The translations under genes and the position numbers were made by a program. The notes under the pieces are model-generated. The model was not told where the DNA came from, ran no database searches, and worked only from the letters and a program-made list of their open reading frames with translations. This document shows, one piece after another, positions 14,925 through 23,636 of a DNA stretch of 64,000 nt (positions are counted from its first letter, which is position 1; every line of letters starts with the position of its first letter). Source of the DNA: DASZVB01 sp036272055 (lineage in GTDB: Bacteria; Myxococcota_A; Polyangia; Polyangiales; Polyangiaceae); assembly GCA_036272055.1 (NCBI GenBank), contig DATAZL010000078.1, positions 1-64,000 of the forward strand, given 5' to 3'.

Positions 14925-16787
14925 ATGCACGAGGTCCGCAAGCGCCAGTTCACGTTCTCGTCGGTGTATCTGGCCGTCGCCCTCGCGCTGATGTTCGCCC
15001 TGCACTTCTACGTGTTGAACCACGCGGAAGCGAAGCCGGTCCCCTACAGCCAGCTCTCGCAGGAGGTCCGTGACGGCCACGTCGCGAAGGCCGAGATCCG
15101 CACCGACACCATCGTCGCCGAGCTGAAGCCCGTTCCGCCCGCTCCGGCGAAGATCCTCGTCACGAGCCGCATCCCGAACATGGACGAACGGGACTTCGTG
15201 GCGGAGCTCGAGAAGCAGGGCGTCGCGTTCGAGGGCCACATCGACAAGGTGCCGTGGTGGGAGCAGATCCTCGGCTGGGTGCTCCCGCTGGTGCTCCTTG
15301 CCGGCTTCTGGGGCATCGCGATGCGACGCATGACCAAGGGCGTCGGGCCGATGACCATCGGCAAGAGCCAGGCGAAGATCTACGATCTCGACGAGAGCAA
15401 GCGCGTCACGTTCGCCGACGTCGCCGGCGTCGATGAGGCCAAGGCGGAGCTCGTGGAGGTCGTCGACTTCCTCAAGCATCCGCAGAAGTACCGTACGCTC
15501 GGCGCGAAGATCCCGAAGGGCGTCCTTCTCGTCGGCCCTCCCGGCACTGGCAAGACGCTGCTCGCCAAGGCCGTCGCCGGCGAGAGCGGCGTGCCGTTCT
15601 TCTCGCTGTCGGGTTCGGACTTCGTCGAGATGTTCGTCGGCGTGGGCGCAGCCCGCGTACGCGATCTCTTCCAGCAGGCGAAGGAACGCTCCCCGGTGAT
15701 CATCTTCATCGACGAGCTCGACGCGATCGGCCGCTCGCGCGGCGGCCCACGGGCGTTCGCCACGAACGACGAGCGCGAGCAGACCCTGAACCAGCTGCTC
15801 GTCCAGATGGACGGCTTCGACGCCGACGCGAACATCATCATCATGGCGGCCACGAACCGCCCCGAGATCCTCGACAAGGCGCTGCTCCGCGCGGGCCGCT
15901 TCGACCGGCGCGTGCTCGTCGATGCCCCCGGCGTCGCGGGCAGAAAAGCCATCCTCGAGGTCCACGCCCGCAAGGTGAAGCTCGGACCCGACGTCACACT
16001 GGAGGTCGTCGCGCGAAGGACCCCTGGCATGGTCGGCGCCGATCTCGCGAGCCTCGTCAACGAAGCGGCCCTCGCCGCAGCTCGCCGCGGCTCCGACACC
16101 GTGTCGAAAGAAGACTTCAGCGAGGCGATCGATCGCCAGCAGCTCGGCCTGAAGAAGCAAGGCCGCGTCATGACCGAGGACGAGAAGCGCCGCGTCGCGT
16201 ACCACGAGGGCGGCCACGCGCTCGCCGCGATGTCGCTCCCGAACACCGATCCCGTGCACAAGATCACGATCATCCCGCGCAGCATCGGCGCCCTCGGTGT
16301 CACCCTGCAGCTCCCGATCGAGGAGCGTTACCTGATGACACGCGAGGAGCTCCTCGATCGCATCTGCGTGATGCTCGGCGGGCGCGTCGCCGAAGAGCTC
16401 GCGTGCTCCGACATCTCGACCGGCGCACAGAACGACCTCGAGCGCGCCAGCGAGACGGCGCGCCAGATGGTGTGTCGCTTCGGCATGAGCAAGGCGCTCG
16501 GCCCGCTGACGTACGGATCGCCGTCGGGCCCGAGCTTCCTCGAGGAACCCGGGAGCTTCACGAATCGCAACTTCAGCGAGCAGACGGGCCAGCAGATCGA
16601 CGCCGAGGTTCGCAAGATCGTCGAGGATCAGCACGTGCGCGCGACGAAGATCATCCGCGAACGGCGCGCTCTTCTGGACGCCCTCGTCGGGCGGCTCCTC
16701 GTCGAGGAGACCCTAGACGTCGCCGCGCTCGACGAGCTCGTCACCGCCGACGCGAAGAAAATCGCGGCAATGGCCGCCGCGGAATAG
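14925..16787 (+). CDS. ftsH: ATP-dependent zinc metalloprotease FtsH
   Basis: This 620-residue protein is a membrane-anchored AAA+ protease that unfolds and degrades membrane and short-lived cytoplasmic proteins. It has two transmembrane segments (near residues 12-30 and 108-128) around a small periplasmic domain. The AAA module carries Walker A GPPGTGKT at about 204-211, Walker B IIFIDELDAIG, FVGVGAARVRDLF and the second region of homology NRPEILDKALLRAGRFDRR. The peptidase zinc motif is HEGGH at 427-431, where most FtsH proteins have HEAGH; the downstream zinc Asp in QNDLERA is kept. The gene is divergent from marR. Myxobacteria often carry several ftsH copies, so this may not be the only one. 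Confidence 0.95.
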   Translation: MHEVRKRQFTFSSVYLAVALALMFALHFYVLNHAEAKPVPYSQLSQEVRDGHVAKAEIRTDTIVAELKPVPPAPAKILVTSRIPNMDERDFVAELEKQGVAFEGHIDKVPWWEQILGWVLPLVLLAGFWGIAMRRMTKGVGPMTIGKSQAKIYDLDESKRVTFADVAGVDEAKAELVEVVDFLKHPQKYRTLGAKIPKGVLLVGPPGTGKTLLAKAVAGESGVPFFSLSGSDFVEMFVGVGAARVRDLFQQAKERSPVIIFIDELDAIGRSRGGPRAFATNDEREQTLNQLLVQMDGFDADANIIIMAATNRPEILDKALLRAGRFDRRVLVDAPGVAGRKAILEVHARKVKLGPDVTLEVVARRTPGMVGADLASLVNEAALAAARRGSDTVSKEDFSEAIDRQQLGLKKQGRVMTEDEKRRVAYHEGGHALAAMSLPNTDPVHKITIIPRSIGALGVTLQLPIEERYLMTREELLDRICVMLGGRVAEELACSDISTGAQNDLERASETARQMVCRFGMSKALGPLTYGSPSGPSFLEEPGSFTNRNFSEQTGQQIDAEVRKIVEDQHVRATKIIRERRALLDALVGRLLVEETLDVAALDELVTADAKKIAAMAAAE

Positions 16788-16875
16788 CCGGCGGCGATAG
16801 CCGGCGGCCGGCAGGGGCGCTGCGGCGGCGCCCGAGGTCTGGCATAGTCGCCCGAACTTCTTCGGAGACTCGACC

Positions 16876-17745
16876 ATGACCAACCCTGCGGATCTGCTGG
16901 CTGAGGTTCCCCTCTTCAAGCTTCTGGACGACGGCGCCCGCGCCACCCTGGCCGAACGGCTCGACAAGATGACCGCGCCGGCCGGCAAGACGCTGTTCTC
17001 TCGCGGTGACCCGGGGGACGCGCTCTACGTCGTCACGTCGGGCGAGGTCGAGATGTTCTTCAAGAACGACACCGGCGAACGCATCGTGCTCGAGAAGGCC
17101 GGCGTCGGAGACTTCTTCGGTGAGATCTCGCTGCTCGACGGCGGGCCAAGGACGGCGAGCGCCGTGGTGATACAGGACGTCGAGTGCATCGTCGTCGATC
17201 GCGGCGATCTCGCGGAGTTCCTGCGCCTCCGCCCGGAGTCCGCGATGTCGCTTCTCGCCGCGATGGGGCAAAGATTGCGGGAGTCCGCGCGGCTCCTCCG
17301 TCACAGCGTGTCGCGCGACATCAACGAGGAGACCGAGGACAAGCGCACCAGCGTCATGAAGGTCGCCGACTGGATCTCCGAGTTCAGCGGGAGCCTCCCG
17401 TTCCTCTTCATCCACATCGGGATCTTCTTCGTCTGGATCATCTTGAACGTGGGACCGATCGCGCACACCAGCATCGGCGCCTTCGATCCGTTCCCCTTCG
17501 GCCTCCTGACGATGGTGGTCTCGCTCGAGGCCATCATCCTCTCTGTGTTCGTGCTCCTCAGCCAGAACCGTCAGGTCGCTCGCGACCGCGTCAGGAACGA
17601 CATCGAGTACCAGGTCAACCTGAAGGCCGAGCTCGAGATCGGGCACCTGCACGAGAAGTTCGACCAGCTCCACGAGATGGTCGCGCGCATCACCCCACCG
17701 ACCCTCGAGCCCAAGCGGAAGCTCCAGTCCGCCGACTCGAACTGA
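16876..17745 (+). CDS. Cyclic nucleotide-binding domain protein with DUF1003 membrane domain
   Basis: In this 289-residue protein, residues 5-125 form a cyclic nucleotide-binding beta-barrel (LFSRGDPGDALYVVTSGEVEMF, GDFFGEISLLDGGPRTASAV). The phosphate-binding cassette has GEIS and PRTASA, so it could bind cAMP or cGMP. A DUF1003 unit follows: two predicted membrane helices (FLFIHIGIFFVWIILN and LLTMVVSLEAIILSVFVLLSQNR) and the family tail RDRVRNDIEYQVNLKAELEI. No DNA-binding or channel domain is present. The role is therefore unknown, possibly a nucleotide-gated membrane sensor. The gene lies 88 bp after ftsH, same strand, and may be co-transcribed. It is convergent with the next gene, 22 bp away. 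Confidence 0.88.
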   Translation: MTNPADLLAEVPLFKLLDDGARATLAERLDKMTAPAGKTLFSRGDPGDALYVVTSGEVEMFFKNDTGERIVLEKAGVGDFFGEISLLDGGPRTASAVVIQDVECIVVDRGDLAEFLRLRPESAMSLLAAMGQRLRESARLLRHSVSRDINEETEDKRTSVMKVADWISEFSGSLPFLFIHIGIFFVWIILNVGPIAHTSIGAFDPFPFGLLTMVVSLEAIILSVFVLLSQNRQVARDRVRNDIEYQVNLKAELEIGHLHEKFDQLHEMVARITPPTLEPKRKLQSADSN

Positions 17746-17767
17746 ACCGGCCTGGTCCGCCCGGCCT

Positions 17768-18943
17768 TCAGCCGTCGGCGACGCGCGTGACGATCTCGAC
17801 GAAGCGCGACGAGAGCTTCGTCCAGTTGCAGGTCTCGGCGATCGCGCGTCCCCGCTCCGCCGCCGCGTCACGCGATTCCCGCTCGCGAAAGCACTTCAGG
17901 ATCTGACGAACGAAGCCGTCGGTGTCTTCGGCGCACAGGTAGTGGTCCGGGCATTTGAGCTCGAAGCCGCGCGCGCCGAGCGACGTCGACACCAGTGGGA
18001 CGCCGCTCGCGAGCGCCTCGAGCACCTTGAGCGAGCTCCCGGCCCCCTGACGAAGCGAGTTCGCGTAGACGGCGGCGCGCTCGAGAAAGGGGACGACGCT
18101 CGGCACCCGTCCGGTGACCGTCACGCGTTCACCAGCGAGGTCGAGGACGGCTCGTGCCGGCCTCGTGCCGCAGAGTACGAGGCGCGCGCGCGGCTCCTGC
18201 TCCACGACCTTCGGAAGGATGTCGCGTGCGAGCCAGCGCGCGGCAACGACGTTCGGCGGGTGTTCGAGGATGCCGACGAAGAGGATCTCGTAGCCGGTGC
18301 GCTCACTGGGGCGCTTGAACGGCACCTCGTCGGTCGCCACGCCGTTCGGCACGACGGGAGTGGGTCGACCACGCACCTCTGCGACCCGCAGCGCGTCTTC
18401 CGGCGAGACGCACACCACCTCGCTCGCGTCCTTCCACAGCGCTTCTTCCCAGCGACGGAGCGCGGCGATCTCGCGATCGCGGAACGGACGAACGGCGGGT
18501 GACGGCGTCGTTCCCGAGCGCGTTGCCGCGTAGTCGCTCTCGACGTTGTGCTCGTCGAGGAGCCACGGAATACGCCGCCCGTGCTGCAACGTCGACGCCG
18601 CGTGCGAATGCTCCACCACGGCGACCTTGAAGGGGGTGCGCCGGTCGGCGCAGAGAAACGCCTCGACGAGCTTCCGCGGAGTCACGGTGCGCACCCGCGC
18701 AGGCCGCAAGATCGCCGGCAAGATGGTCTGGCGTTTCCGCTCGATGTGCACCGCGGCGTACGCGGCGAGCTCCGGCATCTCCAGGTTCTCTCGTATCTCG
18801 TACTCGTCGACCGCGGCGAAGAGATGAACGTCGAAGTGGTGCGCGAGCGCCTCGGCAAAACGGTGAATGCGGATGCGGCCGCCGCTGTGCGCCGGCGCCG
18901 GAAGATAGGGAGCGAGGAGCGCGATGGGAGACCCGTTGTGCAC
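17768..18943 (-). CDS. Glycosyltransferase family 4-like protein
   Basis: This 391-residue GT-B-fold glycosyltransferase has an N-terminal acceptor domain beginning PIALLAPYLPAPAHSGGRIR and a C-terminal nucleotide-sugar domain with VPNGVATDEVPF, ILFVGILEHPPN and GAGSSLKVLEALASGVPLV (the E-x7-E type donor site). It probably adds a sugar to a cell-surface polysaccharide or lipid in the cytoplasm. The start is a GTG at 18943, since no ATG lies ahead of the conserved N-terminus, with GAGAGAG upstream. It is divergent from a polysaccharide flippase, which supports a role in exopolysaccharide or O-antigen synthesis. Confidence 0.87.
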   Translation of the reverse strand: MHNGSPIALLAPYLPAPAHSGGRIRIHRFAEALAHHFDVHLFAAVDEYEIRENLEMPELAAYAAVHIERKRQTILPAILRPARVRTVTPRKLVEAFLCADRRTPFKVAVVEHSHAASTLQHGRRIPWLLDEHNVESDYAATRSGTTPSPAVRPFRDREIAALRRWEEALWKDASEVVCVSPEDALRVAEVRGRPTPVVPNGVATDEVPFKRPSERTGYEILFVGILEHPPNVVAARWLARDILPKVVEQEPRARLVLCGTRPARAVLDLAGERVTVTGRVPSVVPFLERAAVYANSLRQGAGSSLKVLEALASGVPLVSTSLGARGFELKCPDHYLCAEDTDGFVRQILKCFRERESRDAAAERGRAIAETCNWTKLSSRFVEIVTRVADG

Positions 18944-19114
18944 GTGCCGCTATCTCTCTCGCAGAAGACGGACGAGGCCGTCAATGGCTCGAGCCGCAGG
19001 GTATGGCGGCCACGTCATCATTGGACGGTCCACTTCGTCACGACTACTATGGCGCGTCGCTGCGAAGCGCTGTTCCCACCGCGTCGGCATCGCAGCCGTA
19101 CAGCAGAAGTCCGA

Positions 19115-20632
19115 ATGGTCTCCTCGAATCCGCGCGCCAGCGCACCGCCCGTGAGTCACGACGCCACGGATGGCTCGGCACTCCAGCGGAAGGCGCGTCT
19201 CGGCGCCATCACACTGGCTGCGCGCACCATCGTCCTCGAGACGATCGTGTTCGGCGGGAACCTGATCCTCGCGCGCGTGCTCGATCCGGAAGACTTCGGG
19301 GTGATGGCGATCTCGCAGTTCGCGCTCGCGTTCTTCGTGTCGTTCGGTGACGCCGGCCTCGGGGGAGGACTGGTTCAGCGTAAAGAGCACCCGTCTCAGG
19401 TCATGCTGTCGAGTATCTTCTGGCTGCAAATAGCCATCTCGATCGCGATCATGGCCGCGGTGTGGGTGAGCACGCCGATCTTGCCGGTGCTGTGGCCCGA
19501 CCTGCCCAGAGGTTCCGCATGGCTACTCAGGGCCCTGTCCGTGGAATTACTTCTGACCGCAGCGCGGACCATCCCGAGCATCCTGATGGAGCGCGAGCTC
19601 TACTTCGGCAGGCTCTCGGTCCTCGAGGTGACGAGCCAGCTCGCGTACTTCGTCGTGGCGCTCCCGATGGGCGTGAAGGGATACGGAGTGACGGCGCTCG
19701 TGGGCGGCGTGCTCGCTCGCGCCGTCACCGGCGTCATCCTCGCGTACGCGCTCCGTCCCTGGCGTCCCGACCTCACGATGGATAGAGCCGGTCTCCGTCC
19801 CATCGTGAACTTCGGGATCCCTTATCAGCTCAAGAACGTCGTCGGGTTCGCGAACAATGCGGTGACTCCGCTGTACGCCGGTCACGTGCTCGGCGCGTAC
19901 GCCGTCGGCATCATCACGTTCGCGCAGCAGACCGCGTACACGCCGCTGAAGCTCGTGCAGGTGATGGCACGGGTCGGATTCCCGCTCTACTCACGCCTCC
20001 AGGACAAGCCCAAGCTGCTCGCCGAGACGCTCGGACGCTCCGCGCACGTCTGTGCCGCCGGGACGCTGCTCTTCTCCGGTCTCATGTTCGGGCTCGGTCC
20101 CGAGATCGTCCGGGTCGCCTACCCGAAATGGGGAGAGGCCATCGTCCCGCTCTATCTGTTCGCGGGAACGATCACGGTCGGCTTCCTCACGCCGCTCGTC
20201 GCTGCGGCGTTCGACGCCATGGGGCGCCCCAAGGTGTTCCTGCGGCTATCTCTGGCGTGGACGTTGATGGCGTGGGTCGTCGTTCCCTTCACCACGCCAC
20301 GCTGGGGCGTCATCGGCTTCGTCGGAGGCTACATCGTGCACACGATCGTCTTCAGCGTCGTCGTGCTCGTCCTCGTCGGAAAGGTGTTCCCCGAGGCGCA
20401 CCTGGTGCGTCGTTCGCGCGGCGTGCTCATCGCCGCGCTCGCCGAGGCGGCCCTCGCGCGCTACGTCATCGCCCCCGTAGTCAGCGGCCCCTTCACGCTG
20501 ATGTTCGCCCTCGTCGCGGCGATCGCCACCTTCGTGGCAGTGATGTACGTCGTCGATCGGCGCTCGCTCCTCGACGCGCTCTCGCTCATGCGCGCACGTG
20601 GGACGGAAGCCGAAGTTAGCCCGGTCCCGTGA
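19115..20632 (+). CDS. Lipopolysaccharide/polysaccharide flippase (oligosaccharide transporter)
   Basis: This 505-residue polytopic membrane protein has about 12-14 hydrophobic segments and the family N-terminus LARVLDPEDFGVMAISQFALAFFVSFGDAGLGGGLVQRK. That pattern is typical of Wzx-like MATE/MOP flippases of the polysaccharide-biosynthesis family. Such proteins move lipid-linked oligosaccharides across the inner membrane. I chose the ATG at 19115 (AGAAG upstream); the open frame extends much further left without a plausible start. The flanking glycosyltransferases and methyltransferase fit an envelope-glycan locus. It ends 12 bp from the convergent methyltransferase gene. Confidence 0.88.
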   Translation: MVSSNPRASAPPVSHDATDGSALQRKARLGAITLAARTIVLETIVFGGNLILARVLDPEDFGVMAISQFALAFFVSFGDAGLGGGLVQRKEHPSQVMLSSIFWLQIAISIAIMAAVWVSTPILPVLWPDLPRGSAWLLRALSVELLLTAARTIPSILMERELYFGRLSVLEVTSQLAYFVVALPMGVKGYGVTALVGGVLARAVTGVILAYALRPWRPDLTMDRAGLRPIVNFGIPYQLKNVVGFANNAVTPLYAGHVLGAYAVGIITFAQQTAYTPLKLVQVMARVGFPLYSRLQDKPKLLAETLGRSAHVCAAGTLLFSGLMFGLGPEIVRVAYPKWGEAIVPLYLFAGTITVGFLTPLVAAAFDAMGRPKVFLRLSLAWTLMAWVVVPFTTPRWGVIGFVGGYIVHTIVFSVVVLVLVGKVFPEAHLVRRSRGVLIAALAEAALARYVIAPVVSGPFTLMFALVAAIATFVAVMYVVDRRSLLDALSLMRARGTEAEVSPVP

Positions 20633-20644
20633 AGAGCAGGCGGC

Positions 20645-21319
20645 CTATCGAGCCCGCACTCCGTCCACGAACCAGTTCATGACGAGATCCTCGTGGGACG
20701 GCAGCTTGTCGAGGAGCTCCGCACACACGTTCATCATCGGGATGAGCTCGCGCAGCCCGAAGATCCGGTGAATCTCGAGGCTCGTCATCTGTCCGAGCGT
20801 CGCCCAGAGCCCACCGAGCGCCTCGAGATCGCGATAGACGATCTCGTGATCGGCGAGCAGGCGCATGAGGCCGTGACGCGTGAACCGCCAGAAATCGTGC
20901 GGGGCTTCATGGGTCGGCCAGACACCGGGCACGGTGAGGATCATGCGACCGCCCCGCTTGAGCACGCGCACGGCCTCACGAAGCGCGCGTTCGGGGTCCG
21001 GCAAGTGCTCGAGCACCTGCGTCGACAGCACCACATCGAAGCTCTGGTCCGGGAACGGTAGCGACTCAGCGCTGCCGACGACGGTCGGACGCGACAGCGG
21101 TCCCTCACGGTCGATACCGACGTACTCCGTCACCGCCGGATCGAGAAATCGCCGGTACGGCTGGAGCCCGCACCCGATGTCGAGCACGCGCCCTCTGCTC
21201 GTCGCGAGCGCTCTCTCGAGCGCGAGCCAAAGCGGCTTCAGGTGCAGATAGAGAGGCTGCCGCCACGACGGGAGGTGGGGATGATACGGGTGAGGACTCG
21301 GCCTGAATAAGAAGTGCAT
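20645..21319 (-). CDS. Class I SAM-dependent methyltransferase
   Basis: This 224-residue Methyltransf_11-type protein has motif I VLDIGCGLQPYRRFL, an acidic second-strand residue in EYVGIDREG, and SFDVVLSTQVLEHLPDPERAL leading to LKRGGRMILTVPG. The C-terminal part, with a histidine-containing HDFWRFTRHGLMRLL segment, is common in methyltransferases of polysaccharide clusters. Its start lies 3 bp after the stop of the upstream glycosyltransferase, so the two are co-transcribed. A sugar or lipid-linked glycan substrate is likely from context; a small-molecule substrate cannot be excluded. Confidence 0.88.
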   Translation of the reverse strand: MHFLFRPSPHPYHPHLPSWRQPLYLHLKPLWLALERALATSRGRVLDIGCGLQPYRRFLDPAVTEYVGIDREGPLSRPTVVGSAESLPFPDQSFDVVLSTQVLEHLPDPERALREAVRVLKRGGRMILTVPGVWPTHEAPHDFWRFTRHGLMRLLADHEIVYRDLEALGGLWATLGQMTSLEIHRIFGLRELIPMMNVCAELLDKLPSHEDLVMNWFVDGVRAR

Positions 21320-21322
21320 TGA

Positions 21323-22417
21323 TCAGCCGCGCAGCACGCGCTCGTAGATGGCGGAGTAGTCGTGCCACAGCCGCTCCCGGGGATCCTTCGGCGCGGCCGC
21401 TAGCTGGGCCGTTCGCAGATTCTCGAGGGCCTCGCGATCCGAGAGAAGGGCCGCCAGGGCCGCACCCCATTCGGCGTCGTCTTCCGGCAAGAAGGACTCC
21501 GGCACTGCGCCGAGCACCTCGTAGTGCGGTGGAATACGACTCAGGAGCACGGGGCGTGATGCGAGAAGCGCCTCGAGTGGCACGAGCGGCATCCCCTCGA
21601 AGCGACTCGGAGACAGTATGAGATCGGCGCTCTCGAACAGCCCTTCCGACTGCATGAATCCGGCGAGGGTGATGCGGTCCTTCAGACCGCGCGCCGAAAT
21701 TTCCGATTCGAGTCGGGCTTGCTCGGGACCACTGCCGACGATGATCCAGTGCCAGGGAAGTTCCCTGACGCGCGCATCCGACAGCGCGTGCACGATCCGT
21801 TCGAAGCCCTTCTGCTCGTTCAACCGCCCGACGGAGAGGAGTCGCAAAACGCCGTCCGGAAACGCGAGCTCCTGTCGGGGCCGAGCGCGGAACGGCGGCA
21901 GCGGGGGCGCATTCAGGGCGACGGCCGTCTCACATCCCGGAACGTACCCGGAGATCCGCTCTGCATCACCCGCGCTGACCGCCACGTAGATCTGCCGACT
22001 CTTCCGCCGCGAGAGCGCGCCCAGCACCCGAGGGCTCGAGACCGGCATGAAGTAGTCGTTCGGCCAGCGCACGGTTCGGGGGAGCAGATGAAACGTCACG
22101 ACGAGAGGAGCAGATCCGGCGATGAGCCATGCTGCAGATGCCAGCCCCGGACTCGCCAGGTGCGCGTGCACGACGTCGGGAGCGAACCTCTTACGACGAC
22201 GCCGCGCAGCCAGCGCCCAGATTGGATGATGACGTTCGAGCCCTGATGTCGCGGTCCCATCACCGGTCTCGTCGGACACTCCATCGAGTAGCTCCTGCCG
22301 TGCCGGCGCGTCGATCATCGACGTATGGCCGTGGTCCCTCGCGAGCCGGTGCACCGTGCACGCGATGCGCTCGGCGCCGCCCCATCCATTCGACGCGAGC
22401 AGGTGGAGAACGCGCAT
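21323..22417 (-). CDS. Glycosyltransferase family 4
   Basis: This 364-residue GT-B glycosyltransferase begins MRVLHLLASNGWGGAER, the usual GT4 N-terminus, which decides the start at 22417. The donor domain contains SVGRLNEQKGFERIVHAL, WIIVGSGPEQARLE and SRFEGMPLVPLEALLASRP, the E-x7-E motif that binds the nucleotide sugar. It sits 10 bp after the TPR lipoprotein stop and 3 bp before the methyltransferase start, forming the tail of the yeaH-spoVR operon. Whether the two envelope-glycan genes are functionally linked to yeaH/spoVR is unknown. Confidence 0.88.
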   Translation of the reverse strand: MRVLHLLASNGWGGAERIACTVHRLARDHGHTSMIDAPARQELLDGVSDETGDGTATSGLERHHPIWALAARRRRKRFAPDVVHAHLASPGLASAAWLIAGSAPLVVTFHLLPRTVRWPNDYFMPVSSPRVLGALSRRKSRQIYVAVSAGDAERISGYVPGCETAVALNAPPLPPFRARPRQELAFPDGVLRLLSVGRLNEQKGFERIVHALSDARVRELPWHWIIVGSGPEQARLESEISARGLKDRITLAGFMQSEGLFESADLILSPSRFEGMPLVPLEALLASRPVLLSRIPPHYEVLGAVPESFLPEDDAEWGAALAALLSDREALENLRTAQLAAAPKDPRERLWHDYSAIYERVLRG

Positions 22418-22427
22418 ACCGCGCCGT

Positions 22428-23636
22428 TCACTTCCCCGGAGCCGGCACAGTCGTCTTCTTCCGAATCTCATCCAGATCCGAAAGGCTCGCTTTGGGTCTT
22501 GGATCCGTCGGATCCAGGTCTGCAGCCTTTTTGAAGGACTTCTCCGCTTCGTCGAGGTTGCCTTGGTCGACCAGGGCGGTGCCCAGGTTGATCCACGCGG
22601 AGCCTAGCTTGGGGTCCTTGGCGATGGCGGCGCGGAGTGTTTTGACGGCGCCGGGGACGTCGCCGAGCTGGCGCTGGGCGTAGCCGAGGTTCGACAGGAA
22701 CGTCGCGCGGTTCGGATCGAGGGCGACGGCGCGCTCGAGGTACGTCTTTGCGTCGGCCGCTCGGTTCGCGGCAAGGTACGCGGTCCCCAGATCGGACAGG
22801 GCGCGCGGCTCGTTCGGCGTCAGGTCGACGGCGCGCCGGTACGACGCGATCGCCTCCTCGACGCGCCCCTGCATCATGAGGGCGGTTCCGAGGTTCGTCA
22901 GGCGCTCGGGGTCGTCGGGGTCGAGCTCCGCGGCGCGACGGAGGCGCTCGAGGGCGGGACCGGATTTACCCGTCGCGAGGAGGGCGACGCCGAGTGCCGA
23001 CTGCGCCTCGGGGTCGTCGGCGGAGAGCGCCGCGCCGCGTTCGAGCGCCACGAGGGCGAGCGCCGCCTTGCCCTGGACGAGCAAGAGACGTCCGCGCTCG
23101 ACGTGAGCAGGGCCATAGTCCGGGCTCTTCCGGAGCACGGCCTCGACCTGCGCGAGGAGCGTCGCGACCTTCACGTCCTTCGGCGCGGAGCCGTAGTCGG
23201 TCGGGATGTCCCCCGCGGCGAACTTGACGCGGAGCAACCCGACGGTCGGCGCGGGATCCTTAGGCGCGAGCTTCTGGGCGGCCTGGTAGTGCTCCCTGGC
23301 GTGCGCGTAGTCGCCGGAACGGTACTCGCCGTCGGCCTGTGCCAAGAGGTCGTCCCCGGGCTCACCGTTGCCGCGCGCCAGACCGCCGTGCACGAGCTTC
23401 CCGGTCGACGAAGGGGGCGCCGCGGGCGCCGCGACGTCGGATGCGACCATCGGGTTGGTCGCTGACGGCGCGGGCTCGACGCTCGGCGCGGGCGCAGGTG
23501 CAGTGGCGACCGGTGCGGGCGCGGCCGCGGGCGGAATGACCGTCGGGGCAGCGGCGCCCGGCGGCGGAGCGCTCGCGCACCCCGCCACCGTCACGACCGT
23601 CACCCAGACGAACCCTGCGACGTACCGCCCCTTCAC
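22428..23636 (-). CDS. TPR-repeat lipoprotein
   Basis: This 402-residue protein begins at a GTG whose bases overlap the spoVR stop (GTGA). The N-terminus (KGRYVAGFVWVTVVTVAGC) is a lipoprotein signal with lipobox VAGC. It is followed by about 70 residues of Ala/Pro-rich linker, so the protein is anchored in the cell envelope. From about residue 95 onward it is made of tetratricopeptide repeats, recognisable as repeated DP-containing blocks such as LTNLGTALMMQGRVEEAIAS and LSNLGYAQRQLGDVPGAVKT, about nine in all. These usually scaffold protein complexes. The overlap with spoVR suggests coupled translation. No enzymatic domain is visible. Confidence 0.85.
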   Translation of the reverse strand: MKGRYVAGFVWVTVVTVAGCASAPPPGAAAPTVIPPAAAPAPVATAPAPAPSVEPAPSATNPMVASDVAAPAAPPSSTGKLVHGGLARGNGEPGDDLLAQADGEYRSGDYAHAREHYQAAQKLAPKDPAPTVGLLRVKFAAGDIPTDYGSAPKDVKVATLLAQVEAVLRKSPDYGPAHVERGRLLLVQGKAALALVALERGAALSADDPEAQSALGVALLATGKSGPALERLRRAAELDPDDPERLTNLGTALMMQGRVEEAIASYRRAVDLTPNEPRALSDLGTAYLAANRAADAKTYLERAVALDPNRATFLSNLGYAQRQLGDVPGAVKTLRAAIAKDPKLGSAWINLGTALVDQGNLDEAEKSFKKAADLDPTDPRPKASLSDLDEIRKKTTVPAPGK

